A stretch of 64,000 nt of DNA from Miltoncostaea sp050249835 (GCA_050249835.1 JBFWPT010000005.1:45195-109194), one strand, 5' to 3'. Counted from the stretch's first letter, positions 49,895 to 59,958 are shown. Notes: a model not told the origin generated them from the sequence alone. Made by a program: numbers and translations.

Positions 49895-51510
49895 GGCGCG
49901 GCCTCCTCGGGCGCCGTGGTGCCGTCGTCGGCGGTCTCGGCGGGCTGCTCGTCACCCGGCAGCGGCAGGGCCTCCGCCGGCGGGTTGGCGGGCGGGCGGT
50001 ACTGGATCTGGTCCTCCGGGCGGTCGGCGGCGATCTGGGCGGCGCCGAGGGCGCGCTCGACGCTGGCGGTCGTCGCGCCGACGATCCCCTGCGGCCAGAG
50101 CGCGATGAACAGCATGGCGGCGACCAGCGGCAGCAGCACCATCAGGTCGCGGGCGCGGAGCTCGGCCTCGGCCGGCCGGACCGTCCCCTTCAGCGGCCCG
50201 TTCATCGACGACTGGTACAGCCGCAGCATGTAGACGGCCGCGTAGGCGATGCCGATGCAGGCGAGCGCGGCGAGCCAGACGTGCTGGCGGAAGACGCCGG
50301 TCAGGATGAGGAACTCCCCGGCGAACGAGTTCGACCCGGGGATGGCGAGCGCCGCCATCGCGACGATCAGGAAGACCCCCGCCAGGCGCGGGGTGCCCGC
50401 GGCGAGGCCGCCGATGCCGTCGATGCGGTCGTCCGGCCGCGCGCGGTTGATGACGCCGACGATCACGAAGGCCGCCGCGACCACGATGCCGTGGTTGACC
50501 ATCTGGAGCACCGCGCCCTGGGACGCCTGCACGTCGATCGCCACGATCGCGAGGGCGATGAAGCCGAGGTGGGCGAGGCTCGAGTACGCCACCAGCATCC
50601 GCATCGTCGGCGCCCGCCAGGCGATCAGGGAGCCGTAGACGATCCCGATGACGGCCAGGATCCCGAGCGGCACGGCCAGGCGGTCGGCGCCCACCGGGAA
50701 GGTCGGCATGCCGATGCGCAGGAAGCCGTACACGCCGGCCTTGCTCATCACGGCGGCGAGCAGGCCGGTCACGAGGATCGGCGCCGCGCGGTACGCCAGG
50801 GGCAACCAGGCGTGGAACGGCCAGAGCGGCAGCTTGATCGCGAAGGCGAGGGCGAAGCCCAGGAAGAGCCAGGTGCTCTGCGTGTCCGTGAAGGCGACGC
50901 CGGCGAGGTCGCGGATCTCGAAGGTGAACTGCCCGGTGATGTCCCGCGCCACGAACGCCGTGCTCAGGATCGCGACGAGCATCAGCAGGGAGCCGATCAT
51001 CGTGTAGATCACGAAGAGGTTGGTCGCCCGCCGCCGTCCCTCGCCGCCCCACATGGCGATGAGGAAGTAGAACGGGACGAGCATCGCCTCCCAGAAGACG
51101 TAGAACAGCACCAGGTTGCCCGCGGCGAAGAGCCCCAGCAGGCCGGTCTCGGCCAGCAGCAGCAGGGCCAGGAACCCGCGCGCGCGGTCCGGCAGGCGCC
51201 AGCAGGCGGCGGCGACGCCGAGCAGGAAGATCGCGGCCGTCAGGACCAGGAGCCACAGGGAGATCCCGTCGACCCCGACGTCCCACGAGAGGCCGATCTG
51301 CTCGGCCCAGCCGTGGTGGTCGATGAACTGCAGCTGCCCGCTGTCGCGGTCGAACAGGCCGACCAGGATCGCGACCAGCACGGCGGTGCCGCCCGCGGCG
51401 ATCAGCGCCTGGATGCGCGCCTGGAGGCGCCCCTCCGGGCCGGCCGGCACGAACAGCAGGGACAGCGCCCCCAGGAGGGGCAGCAGGACGATGGCGGAGA
51501 CCCAGGGCAC
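49891..51510 (-). CDS. nuoM: NADH-quinone oxidoreductase subunit M
   Basis: 539 residues, about 14 helices. YVFWEAMLVPFYFLI has the conserved glutamate and FAIKLPLWPFHAWLPLAY the lysine and the HAWLP loop. Antiporter-like proton channel of complex I. A hydrophilic Pro/Glu/Ala-rich tail of about 45 residues after the last helix is longer than usual. The GTG start follows nuoL by three bases. Confidence 0.96.
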   Translation of the reverse strand: MPWVSAIVLLPLLGALSLLFVPAGPEGRLQARIQALIAAGGTAVLVAILVGLFDRDSGQLQFIDHHGWAEQIGLSWDVGVDGISLWLLVLTAAIFLLGVAAACWRLPDRARGFLALLLLAETGLLGLFAAGNLVLFYVFWEAMLVPFYFLIAMWGGEGRRRATNLFVIYTMIGSLLMLVAILSTAFVARDITGQFTFEIRDLAGVAFTDTQSTWLFLGFALAFAIKLPLWPFHAWLPLAYRAAPILVTGLLAAVMSKAGVYGFLRIGMPTFPVGADRLAVPLGILAVIGIVYGSLIAWRAPTMRMLVAYSSLAHLGFIALAIVAIDVQASQGAVLQMVNHGIVVAAAFVIVGVINRARPDDRIDGIGGLAAGTPRLAGVFLIVAMAALAIPGSNSFAGEFLILTGVFRQHVWLAALACIGIAYAAVYMLRLYQSSMNGPLKGTVRPAEAELRARDLMVLLPLVAAMLFIALWPQGIVGATTASVERALGAAQIAADRPEDQIQYRPPANPPAEALPLPGDEQPAETADDGTTAPEEAAP

Positions 51511-51513
51511 CGG

Positions 51514-53418
51514 CTACCGCACCACCAGCGCGAGGATGGCGCCCACGATCGCGGCGCCCGCGACCATGAAGAAGGCGTAGGAGCGGACGAGGCCGGTCTC
51601 CATGGACGAGAGGCCGCGGGCGGCGCCCACCACGCTCGCGACGACCCCCTCCACGGACCCCTGGATGCCGTAGCGCTCGACCTTGTTCGTCAGCACGTCG
51701 CCGAGGTCCCGGCCCGGCTGCACGACCGTGTCCTCCAGGACCTCGTCCACGCGGTACTGGTCCTGCAGCAACTGGCGGGTCGCGGGGGCGGGCATCAGGC
51801 GCAGGCGGCGCGAGGGGTCGGCCACGAACACCCAGTAGGCGAGGGCGATGGCCGCGAGCGCGAGGCCCACCGAGATGATGGAGATCGTCCACTCGCCGGC
51901 CACGGTCGGCTCGATGTCCGGGGCGGCCGTGAGGGAGGGCTCCAGCCAGGTGTCCAGCGGGTGCCACGCGCCCGGGACCTGCAGGAAGCCGGCCGTCGCG
52001 GCGAGGACCGTCAGCACGCCGACCGGCGCCGACATGAGCCACGACGGGTTGTGCGGCGCGTGCGGGTAGCCGCCGTCCGGCTCGGGGCCCCAGAAGGCCC
52101 GGAAGAGCAGGCGGAACATGTAGAAGGCGGTCAGGCCGGCGCCGGCGACGCCGACGCACACCAGGACCTTGCCGAGCGTGCCGGCCTCGAAGGCCGTGGA
52201 CAGCAGCTCGTCCTTGCTGAAGAAGCCGGAGAAGGGCGGGATGCCCGAGATGGCGAGGCAGCCGGTGAGGACCGCGACGTACGTGAAGCGCATGTGCTTC
52301 CGCAGGCCGCCCATGCGGTCCAGGCTCTGCTCGCCGGCGAGGGCGTGGATGACGATGCCGACGCCGAGGAAGAGCAGCGCCTTGAAGAAGGCGTGCGTCA
52401 GGAAGTGGAACATCGACGACGAGTACACGCCGAGCCCGGCGCCCATGATCATGTAGCCGATCTGGGAGACGGTGCTCCAGGCGAGCACGCGCTTGATGTC
52501 CACCTGCACCAGGGCGATCGTCGCCGCCATGAACAGCGTGACGGCGCCGGTCACGGCGACGATGTCGCCCGCGAGCGGCGCGAGCTCGTAGAGCACGTTG
52601 GTGCGGCACACCATGTAGACGCCGGCCGTCACCATGGTGGCGGCGTGGATGAGGGCGGAGACCGGGGTCGGGCCCTCCATCGCGTCCGGCAGCCAGGTGT
52701 GGAGCGGGAACTGGGCGCTCTTGGCCGCGGCGCCCACGAACAGGAGCATCGCGACGGCGAACGCGACGCCGCTGTCCGACCCGAGCCCGGCCGGCGCCTC
52801 CGAGAAGACCTCGAGGTAGTCGAGGGTGCCCATCTCGCGCACCAGCAGGAAGGCCGCGAGCACCATGCCGATGTCGCCGACCACGTTGATCACGAACGCC
52901 TTCTTGGCGGCGGCGACCGCGGACGGCTTGTCGTAGTAGAAGCCGATCAGCAGGTACGAGGCGAGGCCGACGAGCCCCCACCCGACGATGAGGAAGAAGA
53001 AGTTCGCGGCCTGGACCAGCAGCAGCATCGCGAAGAGGAAGAAGTTCATCTCCGCGAAGAAGCGCCGGTAGTCGCGGTCCTCCTCCATGTACTCGGTCGA
53101 GTAGAGGACGATCAGCGAGCCGACCCCGGTGATGACCAGCATCATCAGCACCGAGAGCGGGTCGGCCATCAGCGCCAGGTCGATGTCGAGGCCGGCGGTC
53201 TGCACCCACGTCCAGAGGCTGGTGACCACCACCCGGTCGTCGGAGTCGCGCCCGAGCAGGGCCACGAAGATCACGACGGTCAGGACGAAGCCGATCGCCG
53301 GCAGGCCGACGCCGACGACGCGCGTCAGGCGGCGGTCCGGCTCACCGGGCCAGAGGGAGAGGATCACGCAGCCGAGCAGCGGCAGGCCGAGGACGATCCA
53401 GGCGAGGACGTCGATCAC
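51514..53418 (-). CDS. nuoL: NADH-quinone oxidoreductase subunit L
   Basis: 634 residues. The antiporter core includes AAKSAQFPLHTWLPDAMEGP with the TM7 lysine, then SALIHAATMVTAGVY. The C-terminus carries the extra segment that forms the long lateral helix and ends in SYAFFMVAGAAIVGAILALV. It is the distal proton pump of complex I. GTG start, 12 bases after nuoK. Confidence 0.96.
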   Translation of the reverse strand: MIDVLAWIVLGLPLLGCVILSLWPGEPDRRLTRVVGVGLPAIGFVLTVVIFVALLGRDSDDRVVVTSLWTWVQTAGLDIDLALMADPLSVLMMLVITGVGSLIVLYSTEYMEEDRDYRRFFAEMNFFLFAMLLLVQAANFFFLIVGWGLVGLASYLLIGFYYDKPSAVAAAKKAFVINVVGDIGMVLAAFLLVREMGTLDYLEVFSEAPAGLGSDSGVAFAVAMLLFVGAAAKSAQFPLHTWLPDAMEGPTPVSALIHAATMVTAGVYMVCRTNVLYELAPLAGDIVAVTGAVTLFMAATIALVQVDIKRVLAWSTVSQIGYMIMGAGLGVYSSSMFHFLTHAFFKALLFLGVGIVIHALAGEQSLDRMGGLRKHMRFTYVAVLTGCLAISGIPPFSGFFSKDELLSTAFEAGTLGKVLVCVGVAGAGLTAFYMFRLLFRAFWGPEPDGGYPHAPHNPSWLMSAPVGVLTVLAATAGFLQVPGAWHPLDTWLEPSLTAAPDIEPTVAGEWTISIISVGLALAAIALAYWVFVADPSRRLRLMPAPATRQLLQDQYRVDEVLEDTVVQPGRDLGDVLTNKVERYGIQGSVEGVVASVVGAARGLSSMETGLVRSYAFFMVAGAAIVGAILALVVR

Positions 53419-53430
53419 GAGGTGCTGCGC

Positions 53431-53754
53431 CTAACCCTTCAGGGTGGACATCTCGTCGACGTCCAGCGCGAGGCGCTGGCGGAACACGGCCACGATCAGG
53501 CCGAGGCCGATGACGACCTCCGCGGCGGCCACCACCATCACCACCAGGGCGAAGACCTGCCCGTCGGTGACGTTCCAGTAGCGGCTGAACCCGACGAGCG
53601 CGAGGTTCGCCGAGTTGAGCATCAGCTCCACGGCGAGCAGCAGCAGCAGCGGGTTGCGGCGGATCATCACGCCGAGCAGGCCGAGCAGGAACAGGCCGCC
53701 CGAGACGGCCAGGTAGGCGACGAGGGGCACGCCCTCGATGGTCTCGGGGCTCAC
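53431..53754 (-). CDS. nuoK: NADH-quinone oxidoreductase subunit K
   Basis: 107 residues with three membrane helices. The two conserved glutamates are in LLAVELMLNSANLALV and VVAAAEVVIGLGLIV, essential for the proton path through the central membrane part. Length is normal. GTGA overlap with nuoJ. Confidence 0.96.
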   Translation of the reverse strand: MSPETIEGVPLVAYLAVSGGLFLLGLLGVMIRRNPLLLLLAVELMLNSANLALVGFSRYWNVTDGQVFALVVMVVAAAEVVIGLGLIVAVFRQRLALDVDEMSTLKG

Positions 53755-54275
53755 CGGCCGCCCTCCGAGCGCACGGCGCGCTTCGCGAGCATCACGGCGC
53801 CGACGGCGGCGACGAGCAGGGCCAGCGAGGTGGCCTCGAAGGCCACCAGGTAGGTGTCGATGAACGACCGGCCGATGGCCTCGGGGCTGCCGATGTCACC
53901 GGTCTTGGCGGGGTCGTCGGAGGCGCCGGGCAGGTCGGTGGTGAGCAGCACCACCACGAGCTGGATCGCCAGGGCGATGACCGCGATCCAGGCGAAGGGC
54001 GCCCACCGCCCCAGCTTGTCCCCGAGCTCCACGACCGGCCGTTCGCCGAGGTAGGCGATGACGAACAGGAAGAGCACCACGATGGCGCCGGCGTAGACGA
54101 TCACCTGGATCGCGGCGACGAACGGGGCCATCAGCAGCACGAACAGGACCGACACCGAGAGCAGCGTGCCGATGAGCGCGACGGTGGCCCGGAAGGGCTC
54201 CTTGAGCGAGATCACCAGGACGCCCGACGCCAGCGCCGAGGCCGCGGCGATCGTGAAGACGATGCGCTCACCCAC
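53751..54275 (-). CDS. nuoJ: NADH-quinone oxidoreductase subunit J
   Basis: 174 residues with five membrane helices. VIVYAGAIVVLFLFVI is the diagnostic TM3 containing the pi-bulge. A Gly/Asp/Pro-rich loop lies between helices four and five. It transmits movement from the quinone site to the pumps. GTG start, 18 bases after nuoI. Confidence 0.96.
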   Translation of the reverse strand: MGERIVFTIAAASALASGVLVISLKEPFRATVALIGTLLSVSVLFVLLMAPFVAAIQVIVYAGAIVVLFLFVIAYLGERPVVELGDKLGRWAPFAWIAVIALAIQLVVVLLTTDLPGASDDPAKTGDIGSPEAIGRSFIDTYLVAFEATSLALLVAAVGAVMLAKRAVRSEGGR

Positions 54276-54293
54276 GGTCGGCCACCCTACCCG

Positions 54294-54749
54294 TCATGGG
54301 ATCTCCGAGCGGACGGGCACCGGCTTGGGGTGCGGGGCCAGGAGCATGTCCTTCGTGTAGAGCAGGTCGGCGCGCGTGCGCTCGCTCATCTCGTACTCGT
54401 TCTCGAGCGTGATCGCGTCGAACGGGCACGCCAGCTCGCAGTAGCCGCAGAAGATGCAGCGGGCCATGTTGATCTCGTAGATGCGCGCGTACCGCTCGCC
54501 CGAGGAGACGCGGTGCTCGTGGGTGTTCTCCTCCGCGACCACGCGGATGCAGTCCGCCGGGCAGGCGGCGACGCAGAGGGAGCAGCCGACGCACTTCTCC
54601 AGGCCGTTCTCGTGGCGCCACAGGCGGTGGCGGCCGCGGAAGCGGGGGAAGACCGGCGTCTTGTTCTCGGGGTAGCCGATCGTGATCGGCTTCCGCAGCA
54701 TCTGGCGGAAGGTGACCGCGAAGCCCTTGAGCTGATCGTCGAGACCCAT
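54294..54749 (-). CDS. nuoI: NADH-quinone oxidoreductase subunit I
   Basis: 151 residues. Two 4Fe-4S motifs, CVGCSLCVAACP and CIFCGYCELACP, hold clusters N6a and N6b that pass electrons to N2 in NuoB. The N-terminal amphipathic part (KGFAVTFRQML) contacts NuoH. ATG start. Order nuoH-nuoI-nuoJ is standard. Confidence 0.97.
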   Translation of the reverse strand: MGLDDQLKGFAVTFRQMLRKPITIGYPENKTPVFPRFRGRHRLWRHENGLEKCVGCSLCVAACPADCIRVVAEENTHEHRVSSGERYARIYEINMARCIFCGYCELACPFDAITLENEYEMSERTRADLLYTKDMLLAPHPKPVPVRSEIP

Positions 54750-54761
54750 GGGAACGACCCC

Positions 54762-55754
54762 CTAGTTCGCGAAGCCCAGCGCGACCACGATGGCGGTCAC
54801 GACGAGGTTGATGGTCGCGAGGGGCAGCAGCACCTTCCAGCCCAGCTTCATGAGGCGGTCGTACCGCAGGCGGGGCAGGGTGGCGCGCAGCCAGATGAAC
54901 AGGAACAGCAGGGTGGCGACCTTGATCGCCAGCCAGACGATGCCCGGCAGCCAGGGGCCCGAGAAGCCCCCCAGGAAGAGGGTGGCCCCCAGCGCCGAGA
55001 TGATGATCATGTTGATGTACTCGGCCAGGAAGAACATCGCGAACTTCAGGCCGGCGTACTCGGTGTGGTACCCGGCGACCAGCTCGGACTCGGCCTCCGG
55101 CAGGTCGAACGGGGCCCGGTTCGTCTCGGCCACCGCGGCGACCAGGAAGATCAGGAAGCCGACGGGCTGGAACAGGATGTACCAGGCCGTGTCCTGCTGG
55201 GCGTGGACGATGTCCACGAGCGAGAGGCTCTGGCTCAGCATGATCACGCCGATGATCGAGAGGCCCATCGCGACCTCGTAGGACACGAGCTGCGCCGCGG
55301 TGCGGGCCGCGCCCAGGAGGCTGTACTTGTTGCCCGACGCCCAGCCGCCCAGGATGAGCCCGTAGAAGCCGATCCCGGAGAGGGCGAACAGGTAGAGCAC
55401 GCCGATGTTCAGGTCGGCGCCGACGAGCTCGACCTCGTGGCCGAAGATGTCCACCGTGCCGCCGAACGGGATCACCGCGACGGCGGCCACGGCCGCGAAC
55501 ACCGAGATCATCGGCGCGATCTGGAAGAGGAGCTTGTTGGCCCCGCTCGGGACGAAGTCCTCCTTGAAGATCAGCTTGAGGACGTCCGCGAGCGGCTGCA
55601 GGTAGCCGACCGGCCCGGCGCGGTTGGGGCCGTAGCGGGCCTGGAAGCGCCCGAGCAGCTTCCGCTCCCACAGCAGGGTGTACGCGAAGGCCGTCACCAG
55701 CACGAAGATGACGATGACGGCCTTGATCAGGATGATCAGGAAGGGCTCGTCCAC
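54762..55754 (-). CDS. nuoH: NADH-quinone oxidoreductase subunit H
   Basis: 330 residues with eight or nine helices. WERKLLGRFQARYGPNRAGP opens the quinone channel, and AETNRAPFDLPEAESELVAGYHTEYAG is the conserved loop with glutamates near the quinone. It anchors the peripheral arm in the membrane. GTG start, 31 bases after the nuoG stop. Confidence 0.97.
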   Translation of the reverse strand: MDEPFLIILIKAVIVIFVLVTAFAYTLLWERKLLGRFQARYGPNRAGPVGYLQPLADVLKLIFKEDFVPSGANKLLFQIAPMISVFAAVAAVAVIPFGGTVDIFGHEVELVGADLNIGVLYLFALSGIGFYGLILGGWASGNKYSLLGAARTAAQLVSYEVAMGLSIIGVIMLSQSLSLVDIVHAQQDTAWYILFQPVGFLIFLVAAVAETNRAPFDLPEAESELVAGYHTEYAGLKFAMFFLAEYINMIIISALGATLFLGGFSGPWLPGIVWLAIKVATLLFLFIWLRATLPRLRYDRLMKLGWKVLLPLATINLVVTAIVVALGFAN

Positions 55755-55785
55755 TAGCGATCACCCCCCCGCGACGTCCGACCCA

Positions 55786-58080
55786 CTACGCGATCCCGAT
55801 CTCGACCCTCACGGGGCCGCGGTCGGCGGGCATGAGGCGCTCCACGCCGGCGCCGGGCACCCCGGCGGCGACGAAGGCGGCACCCGCGGGGTGGGCGTCG
55901 TCCACGACGACCGGCAGCGTGCACTCGCCGTGCGGCGAGCGCAGGCGCGCGCGGCCGCCGTCGGTCAGGCCCAGGCGGCGGGCCTCGTCCGGGTGCAGCA
56001 CCAGGTCGGCGCCGGTGCGCACGCCCTCGAGGGCCGGCGCGCGCCAGGCGGAGGCGTTGCCGAAGATGCGGACCGTCGTGACCAGTGGCAGGCCGGTCCC
56101 CGCCCACTCGCGCGGGCCGTTGGCCCCGTTGGGCGTCACGACGGCGCCCCCCTGGGGCAGCGGCGCGCCGAGCACGCCGAGCACGTCGTGCGAGAGGCCG
56201 GCCAGCGCCGGGCGCGCGGCGGCCGCTGCCGCGAACGCCGTGGCGGCGGTGCGGTACGGCGGCGGGCTGCCGAGGCGGTGCGCGAGCGCGATGAGCAGCT
56301 CCCAGCCGGGGGCCGCGCCCTCCGGGGGCAGCGCCGCGGGCCGCAGCCGCTGGGCGCGGCCGTTCATGGAGACGTAGACGCCCTCGGTCTCGTAGTGCGT
56401 CGCCGCGGGGAGCACGACGGTGGCCGTGTCCGTGGCGGCCGAGGTGAAGGAGGCGAGCGCGATGCGCGTGCGCACGCGGCCGAGCGCCCAGCCCCACTCC
56501 GCGCCGCCGGGCCCGTCGAGCGGGTCGGCGTGGACGGTCAGCAGGCAGTCGATCTCGCCGCGGCGGACGGCCTCCAGCACATCGCCGCTGCCGAGGCCCA
56601 GGGCGCGCAGGCCGGCGCCGTTGACGTCGGCGCCGAGCTCGATCTGGCGGGCCCCGAGCGAGGTCGCCAGGCGCGCGAGCACGCCTGCGGCGTCGGGCTC
56701 GGCGGCCAGGTCCGCCTCGTCCCAGAGCACGATGACCCCGGTGGCCTCGGGCAGCTCCAGCGCCTCGACGGCGGCGGCCAGGCGGGCCGGCTCGGAGCGG
56801 ACGGCCGTGCCGAGGTCCTCCAGGGCGTGGGGCCGGGGGCCGACGGTCACGATCTGCGCGCCGGCGCGGCGCGCCTTGCGCAGCCGCAGCTCCACGATGG
56901 GCTGCTGGTTGGCCGGGTCGCCGCCCACCACCACGAGCAGGCCGGCGCGGTCGATCTCGCCGAGCTGGGCCGACGGCAGGGAGCGCAGGGCGTCGAGGCC
57001 GTCGCCCGGGATGCCGAGGCGCTGCACGACCGCGCCGGCGAGGGCGCCGCCCGCGAGCTCCTGGGCGAGGAAGCCCTCCTCCACCGTCGCCGCCGGGCCG
57101 ACCAGGATGCCGACGCGCTCGGCGCGGCCGAGCACGAGGGCCGCCGCGTCCACCGCCGCGTCCAGCGAGGTGGGCCGCACCCGGTCGCCGTCGCGGATGA
57201 GCGGCTCGCTCAGCCGGCCGGGGGCGTCGTTGCCGGTGTACGCGAAGCGGGAGAGATCCGACAGCCACCCCTCCTCGACCTCGTAGTTGGGGTCGGGCCG
57301 CCCGTTGACGCGGGCGACGCGGCCCTCGCGGGAGGTGAGCTCCACGTTGGCGCCCGTCGCGTCGTGGCCGCACACGGACGGCGCGTTCTGGATGTCCCAG
57401 GGGCGGGCGACGAAGCGGTAGGGGATGCTCGTGAGCGCCCCGACCGGGCAGAGGTCGATGATGTTGCCGGTGAAGCGGCCGGTGTAGGCGTCGCCGGTCA
57501 GGGTGCCGATCTGCGAGTGCGCCCCGCGGTCCTCCATCACGAGCGTCTTGTCCTCGGCCACGTCCTGCGAGAAGCGCACGCAGCGCCAGCACGAGATGCA
57601 GCGCTCGCGGTCGAGGGCGATGAGCGACGACAGGTCGAGCGGCTTCGGGAAGTGGCGCTTCGGCTCCACGAAGCGGGTGCGCCCCGGACCGAACTTGAAG
57701 GTGCGGTCCTGGAGGGGGCACTCGCCGCCCTTGTCGCAGACCGGGCAGTCGAGCGGGTGGTTCTCCAGCAGGAACTCCAGGACGCCGTCCTGGCCGTCCT
57801 TCGCCAGCTCGGACTGGGTGCGGACCACCATGTCCGGCTGCACCGGGGTGGAGCACGCGGTCTGCAGGCCGCGCATGCCCTCCACCTCGACCAGGCACAT
57901 GCGGCAGGCGCCGACCGGCGGGCCGAGGCGCGGCTCGTAACAGAAGATCGGCACCTCGACGCCGTGGGCGTGGGCGGCGTCCACCAGCATGGTGCCGGCG
58001 GGCGCGGTCACCTTCCGGCCGTTGAGCTCGAACGCGACCTGGTCCGCGGCGGTGAGGTCGACGGGCGCGTAGTCAGCCAC
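55786..58080 (-). CDS. nuoG: NADH-quinone oxidoreductase subunit G
   Basis: 764 residues. Cluster sites in order: 2Fe-2S N1b (CYEPRLGPPVGACRMC), HPLDCPVCDKGGECPLQD for N5, and CISCWRC...CPVGALTS for N4. The molybdopterin-oxidoreductase-like domain follows without cofactor. At the N7 position the sequence reads VCGHDATGANV: only the first cysteine of CxxCxxxC remains, so N7 is absent. The GTG start overlaps the nuoF stop by 8 bases (GTGGCTGA). Confidence 0.96.
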   Translation of the reverse strand: MADYAPVDLTAADQVAFELNGRKVTAPAGTMLVDAAHAHGVEVPIFCYEPRLGPPVGACRMCLVEVEGMRGLQTACSTPVQPDMVVRTQSELAKDGQDGVLEFLLENHPLDCPVCDKGGECPLQDRTFKFGPGRTRFVEPKRHFPKPLDLSSLIALDRERCISCWRCVRFSQDVAEDKTLVMEDRGAHSQIGTLTGDAYTGRFTGNIIDLCPVGALTSIPYRFVARPWDIQNAPSVCGHDATGANVELTSREGRVARVNGRPDPNYEVEEGWLSDLSRFAYTGNDAPGRLSEPLIRDGDRVRPTSLDAAVDAAALVLGRAERVGILVGPAATVEEGFLAQELAGGALAGAVVQRLGIPGDGLDALRSLPSAQLGEIDRAGLLVVVGGDPANQQPIVELRLRKARRAGAQIVTVGPRPHALEDLGTAVRSEPARLAAAVEALELPEATGVIVLWDEADLAAEPDAAGVLARLATSLGARQIELGADVNGAGLRALGLGSGDVLEAVRRGEIDCLLTVHADPLDGPGGAEWGWALGRVRTRIALASFTSAATDTATVVLPAATHYETEGVYVSMNGRAQRLRPAALPPEGAAPGWELLIALAHRLGSPPPYRTAATAFAAAAAARPALAGLSHDVLGVLGAPLPQGGAVVTPNGANGPREWAGTGLPLVTTVRIFGNASAWRAPALEGVRTGADLVLHPDEARRLGLTDGGRARLRSPHGECTLPVVVDDAHPAGAAFVAAGVPGAGVERLMPADRGPVRVEIGIA

Positions 58081-59377
58081 CGACGGGCACCTCCATCATG
58101 GGCTCGGGCCGCGGCTCGCCGCCGTTCTCGATCGCGTGGACGAACTCGTCCCGGAAGCGCCGGATCGCGCTCCGGACGGGGAGGATCCCGGTGTCGGCCA
58201 GGGCGCAGAGCACCCGGCCCCCGATCCGCCCGGAGAGCGACTCGATCAGCTCCAGGTCCTCCATCCGGCCCTCGCCGTCCACGATCCGCTGGAGGATCTT
58301 CTCCAGCCAGGTCATCCCCTCGCGGCAGGGCGTGCACTTGCCGCAGGACTCGTGCCGGTAGAAGGACGCGAGGCGCAGGCTGGAGCGGACGATGGAGCCG
58401 GAGTCGTCCATCACGATGCAGCCCGCCGAGCCGAGCGAGGAGCCGGCCTCGGCCAGGGCCTCGTAGTCGAGCGGGACGTCCAGGGCCTCGGAGCCGACCA
58501 CGTTGACGCTCGACCCGCCGACCCAGGCGGCCTTGAACTCGCGCCCGGGGCGCATGCCGCCGGCGATGTCGAACACCAGCTCGCGGAGGGTGGTGTCGTG
58601 GAGGACGATCTCGTAGTTCCCCGGCTTCATGACGTGGCCGGAGATGGAGAAGACCTTGGTCCCGGTGCTCTTCTCGGTGCCCATCGCCGCGTACCAGTCG
58701 GGGCCCTGCTCGATGATCGGCGGCAGCGCCGACAGGGTCTCGACGTTGTTGATGAGCGTCGGCGACGCGTAGAGGCCGGCGACGGCCGGGAACGGGGGCT
58801 TCAGCCGCGGCTGGCCGCGCTTGCCCTCCAGGCTCTCCAGCAGCGCCGTCTCCTCGCCGCAGATGTAGGCGCCCGCGCCGCGGTAGAGCGTGATGTCGAA
58901 GTCGAAGGACGAGCCCATCAGGCCGGTGCCGAGCATCCCCGCGGCGCGCGCCTGCGCGATCGCGGAGTCCAGCACCCGCGCCTGGTGCTCGTACTCGCCG
59001 CGGATGTAGATGTAGCCGCGCACCGCGCCGATCGCGTAGCCGGCGATCGTGATGCCCTCCAGGAGCTGGAAGGGGTTGAACTCGATCAGCTCGCGGTCCT
59101 TGAAGGTGCCCGGCTCGCTCTCGTCGGCGTTGCACACGACGTAGGCCGGCAGCGGCGAGTCCTTCGGGATGAAGGAGGCCTTGCGGCCCATCGGGAAGCC
59201 GGCGCCGCCGCGGCCGCGCAGCCCGGAGCGGACGAAGGCGTAGATCGCCTCGTCGCGGTCCATCTCGCTCATCACCTTGCGCAGGGCCTCGTAGCCCCCG
59301 GCCCGCCGGTAGTCGGACAGGTCCGTGAGGGGGCGCCCCGCCGTGCGCTGGCGGTAGATCACGTTCTCGATGGGCAT
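58073..59377 (-). CDS. nuoF: NADH-quinone oxidoreductase subunit F
   Basis: 434 residues. GLRGRGGAGFPMGRK binds NADH/FMN, NADESEPGTFKDR is the FMN site, and YICGEETALLESLEGK follows. Cluster N3 is bound by ESCGKCTPCREG and a later cysteine (VLCALADT). It takes electrons from NADH. ATG start, 10 bases after nuoE. Confidence 0.97.
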   Translation of the reverse strand: MPIENVIYRQRTAGRPLTDLSDYRRAGGYEALRKVMSEMDRDEAIYAFVRSGLRGRGGAGFPMGRKASFIPKDSPLPAYVVCNADESEPGTFKDRELIEFNPFQLLEGITIAGYAIGAVRGYIYIRGEYEHQARVLDSAIAQARAAGMLGTGLMGSSFDFDITLYRGAGAYICGEETALLESLEGKRGQPRLKPPFPAVAGLYASPTLINNVETLSALPPIIEQGPDWYAAMGTEKSTGTKVFSISGHVMKPGNYEIVLHDTTLRELVFDIAGGMRPGREFKAAWVGGSSVNVVGSEALDVPLDYEALAEAGSSLGSAGCIVMDDSGSIVRSSLRLASFYRHESCGKCTPCREGMTWLEKILQRIVDGEGRMEDLELIESLSGRIGGRVLCALADTGILPVRSAIRRFRDEFVHAIENGGEPRPEPMMEVPVGG

Positions 59378-59387
59378 GGGCTGGCCC

Positions 59388-59888
59388 CTACCTCCAGAGG
59401 CGGTCGGGCCGCGGGTTGGTGCGGAGCTCGTCCAGCAGGCGCTCGCCGTCCTCCAGCGTCAGCGGCCCCTGCGTCTCCTCGGCGTCCACCTGGACGCAGG
59501 GCGCGCGGTCGCAGTAGCCCAGGCACTGGGCCTCCTGGATCGTGATCGCGCCGTCCTCGCTGGTGCCGCCGTGGTGCGGCAGCCCCTCGCGGTCGCAGAG
59601 GTGCTCGAGCAGCTCGTCGGAGCCGCGCAGCATGCAGGAGAGGGTCACGCAGACCGACACCACGCGGGTGCCGTTCGGCTGCAGGTAGATGCGGTCGTAG
59701 AAGGACGCGACGCCCTCGATGTAGGCGGCCGAGTAGCCGGTCGCCTCGGCGACGGCCTGGAGGTCCTCGCGGGTGAGGTGGCCCTTCTCGGTCTGGGCGA
59801 ACTTGAGGGCGGGCAGGATGAGCGACTTGCCGTCGGCGTACTCGTGCCGGATCGGCTCGATGTGCTCCCGGATCTCCTCCACCGTCAC
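59388..59888 (-). CDS. nuoE: NADH-quinone oxidoreductase subunit E
   Basis: 166 residues, thioredoxin-like 2Fe-2S protein. Cluster N1a ligands lie in SVCVTLSCMLRG and EAQCLGYCDRAPC. The N-terminal helical part (LILPALKFAQTEKGHL) is typical. It forms the NADH dehydrogenase module with NuoF and NuoG. GTG start; a 70-base gap separates it from nuoD, the largest inside the operon. Confidence 0.96.
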   Translation of the reverse strand: MTVEEIREHIEPIRHEYADGKSLILPALKFAQTEKGHLTREDLQAVAEATGYSAAYIEGVASFYDRIYLQPNGTRVVSVCVTLSCMLRGSDELLEHLCDREGLPHHGGTSEDGAITIQEAQCLGYCDRAPCVQVDAEETQGPLTLEDGERLLDELRTNPRPDRLWR

Positions 59889-59958
59889 GGACGACCCCCC
59901 TGTCGGGGGCTCGCCGGGAGCATCAATCGCCCCCGCCTGGCGGCGTGGTCGATCCCTG

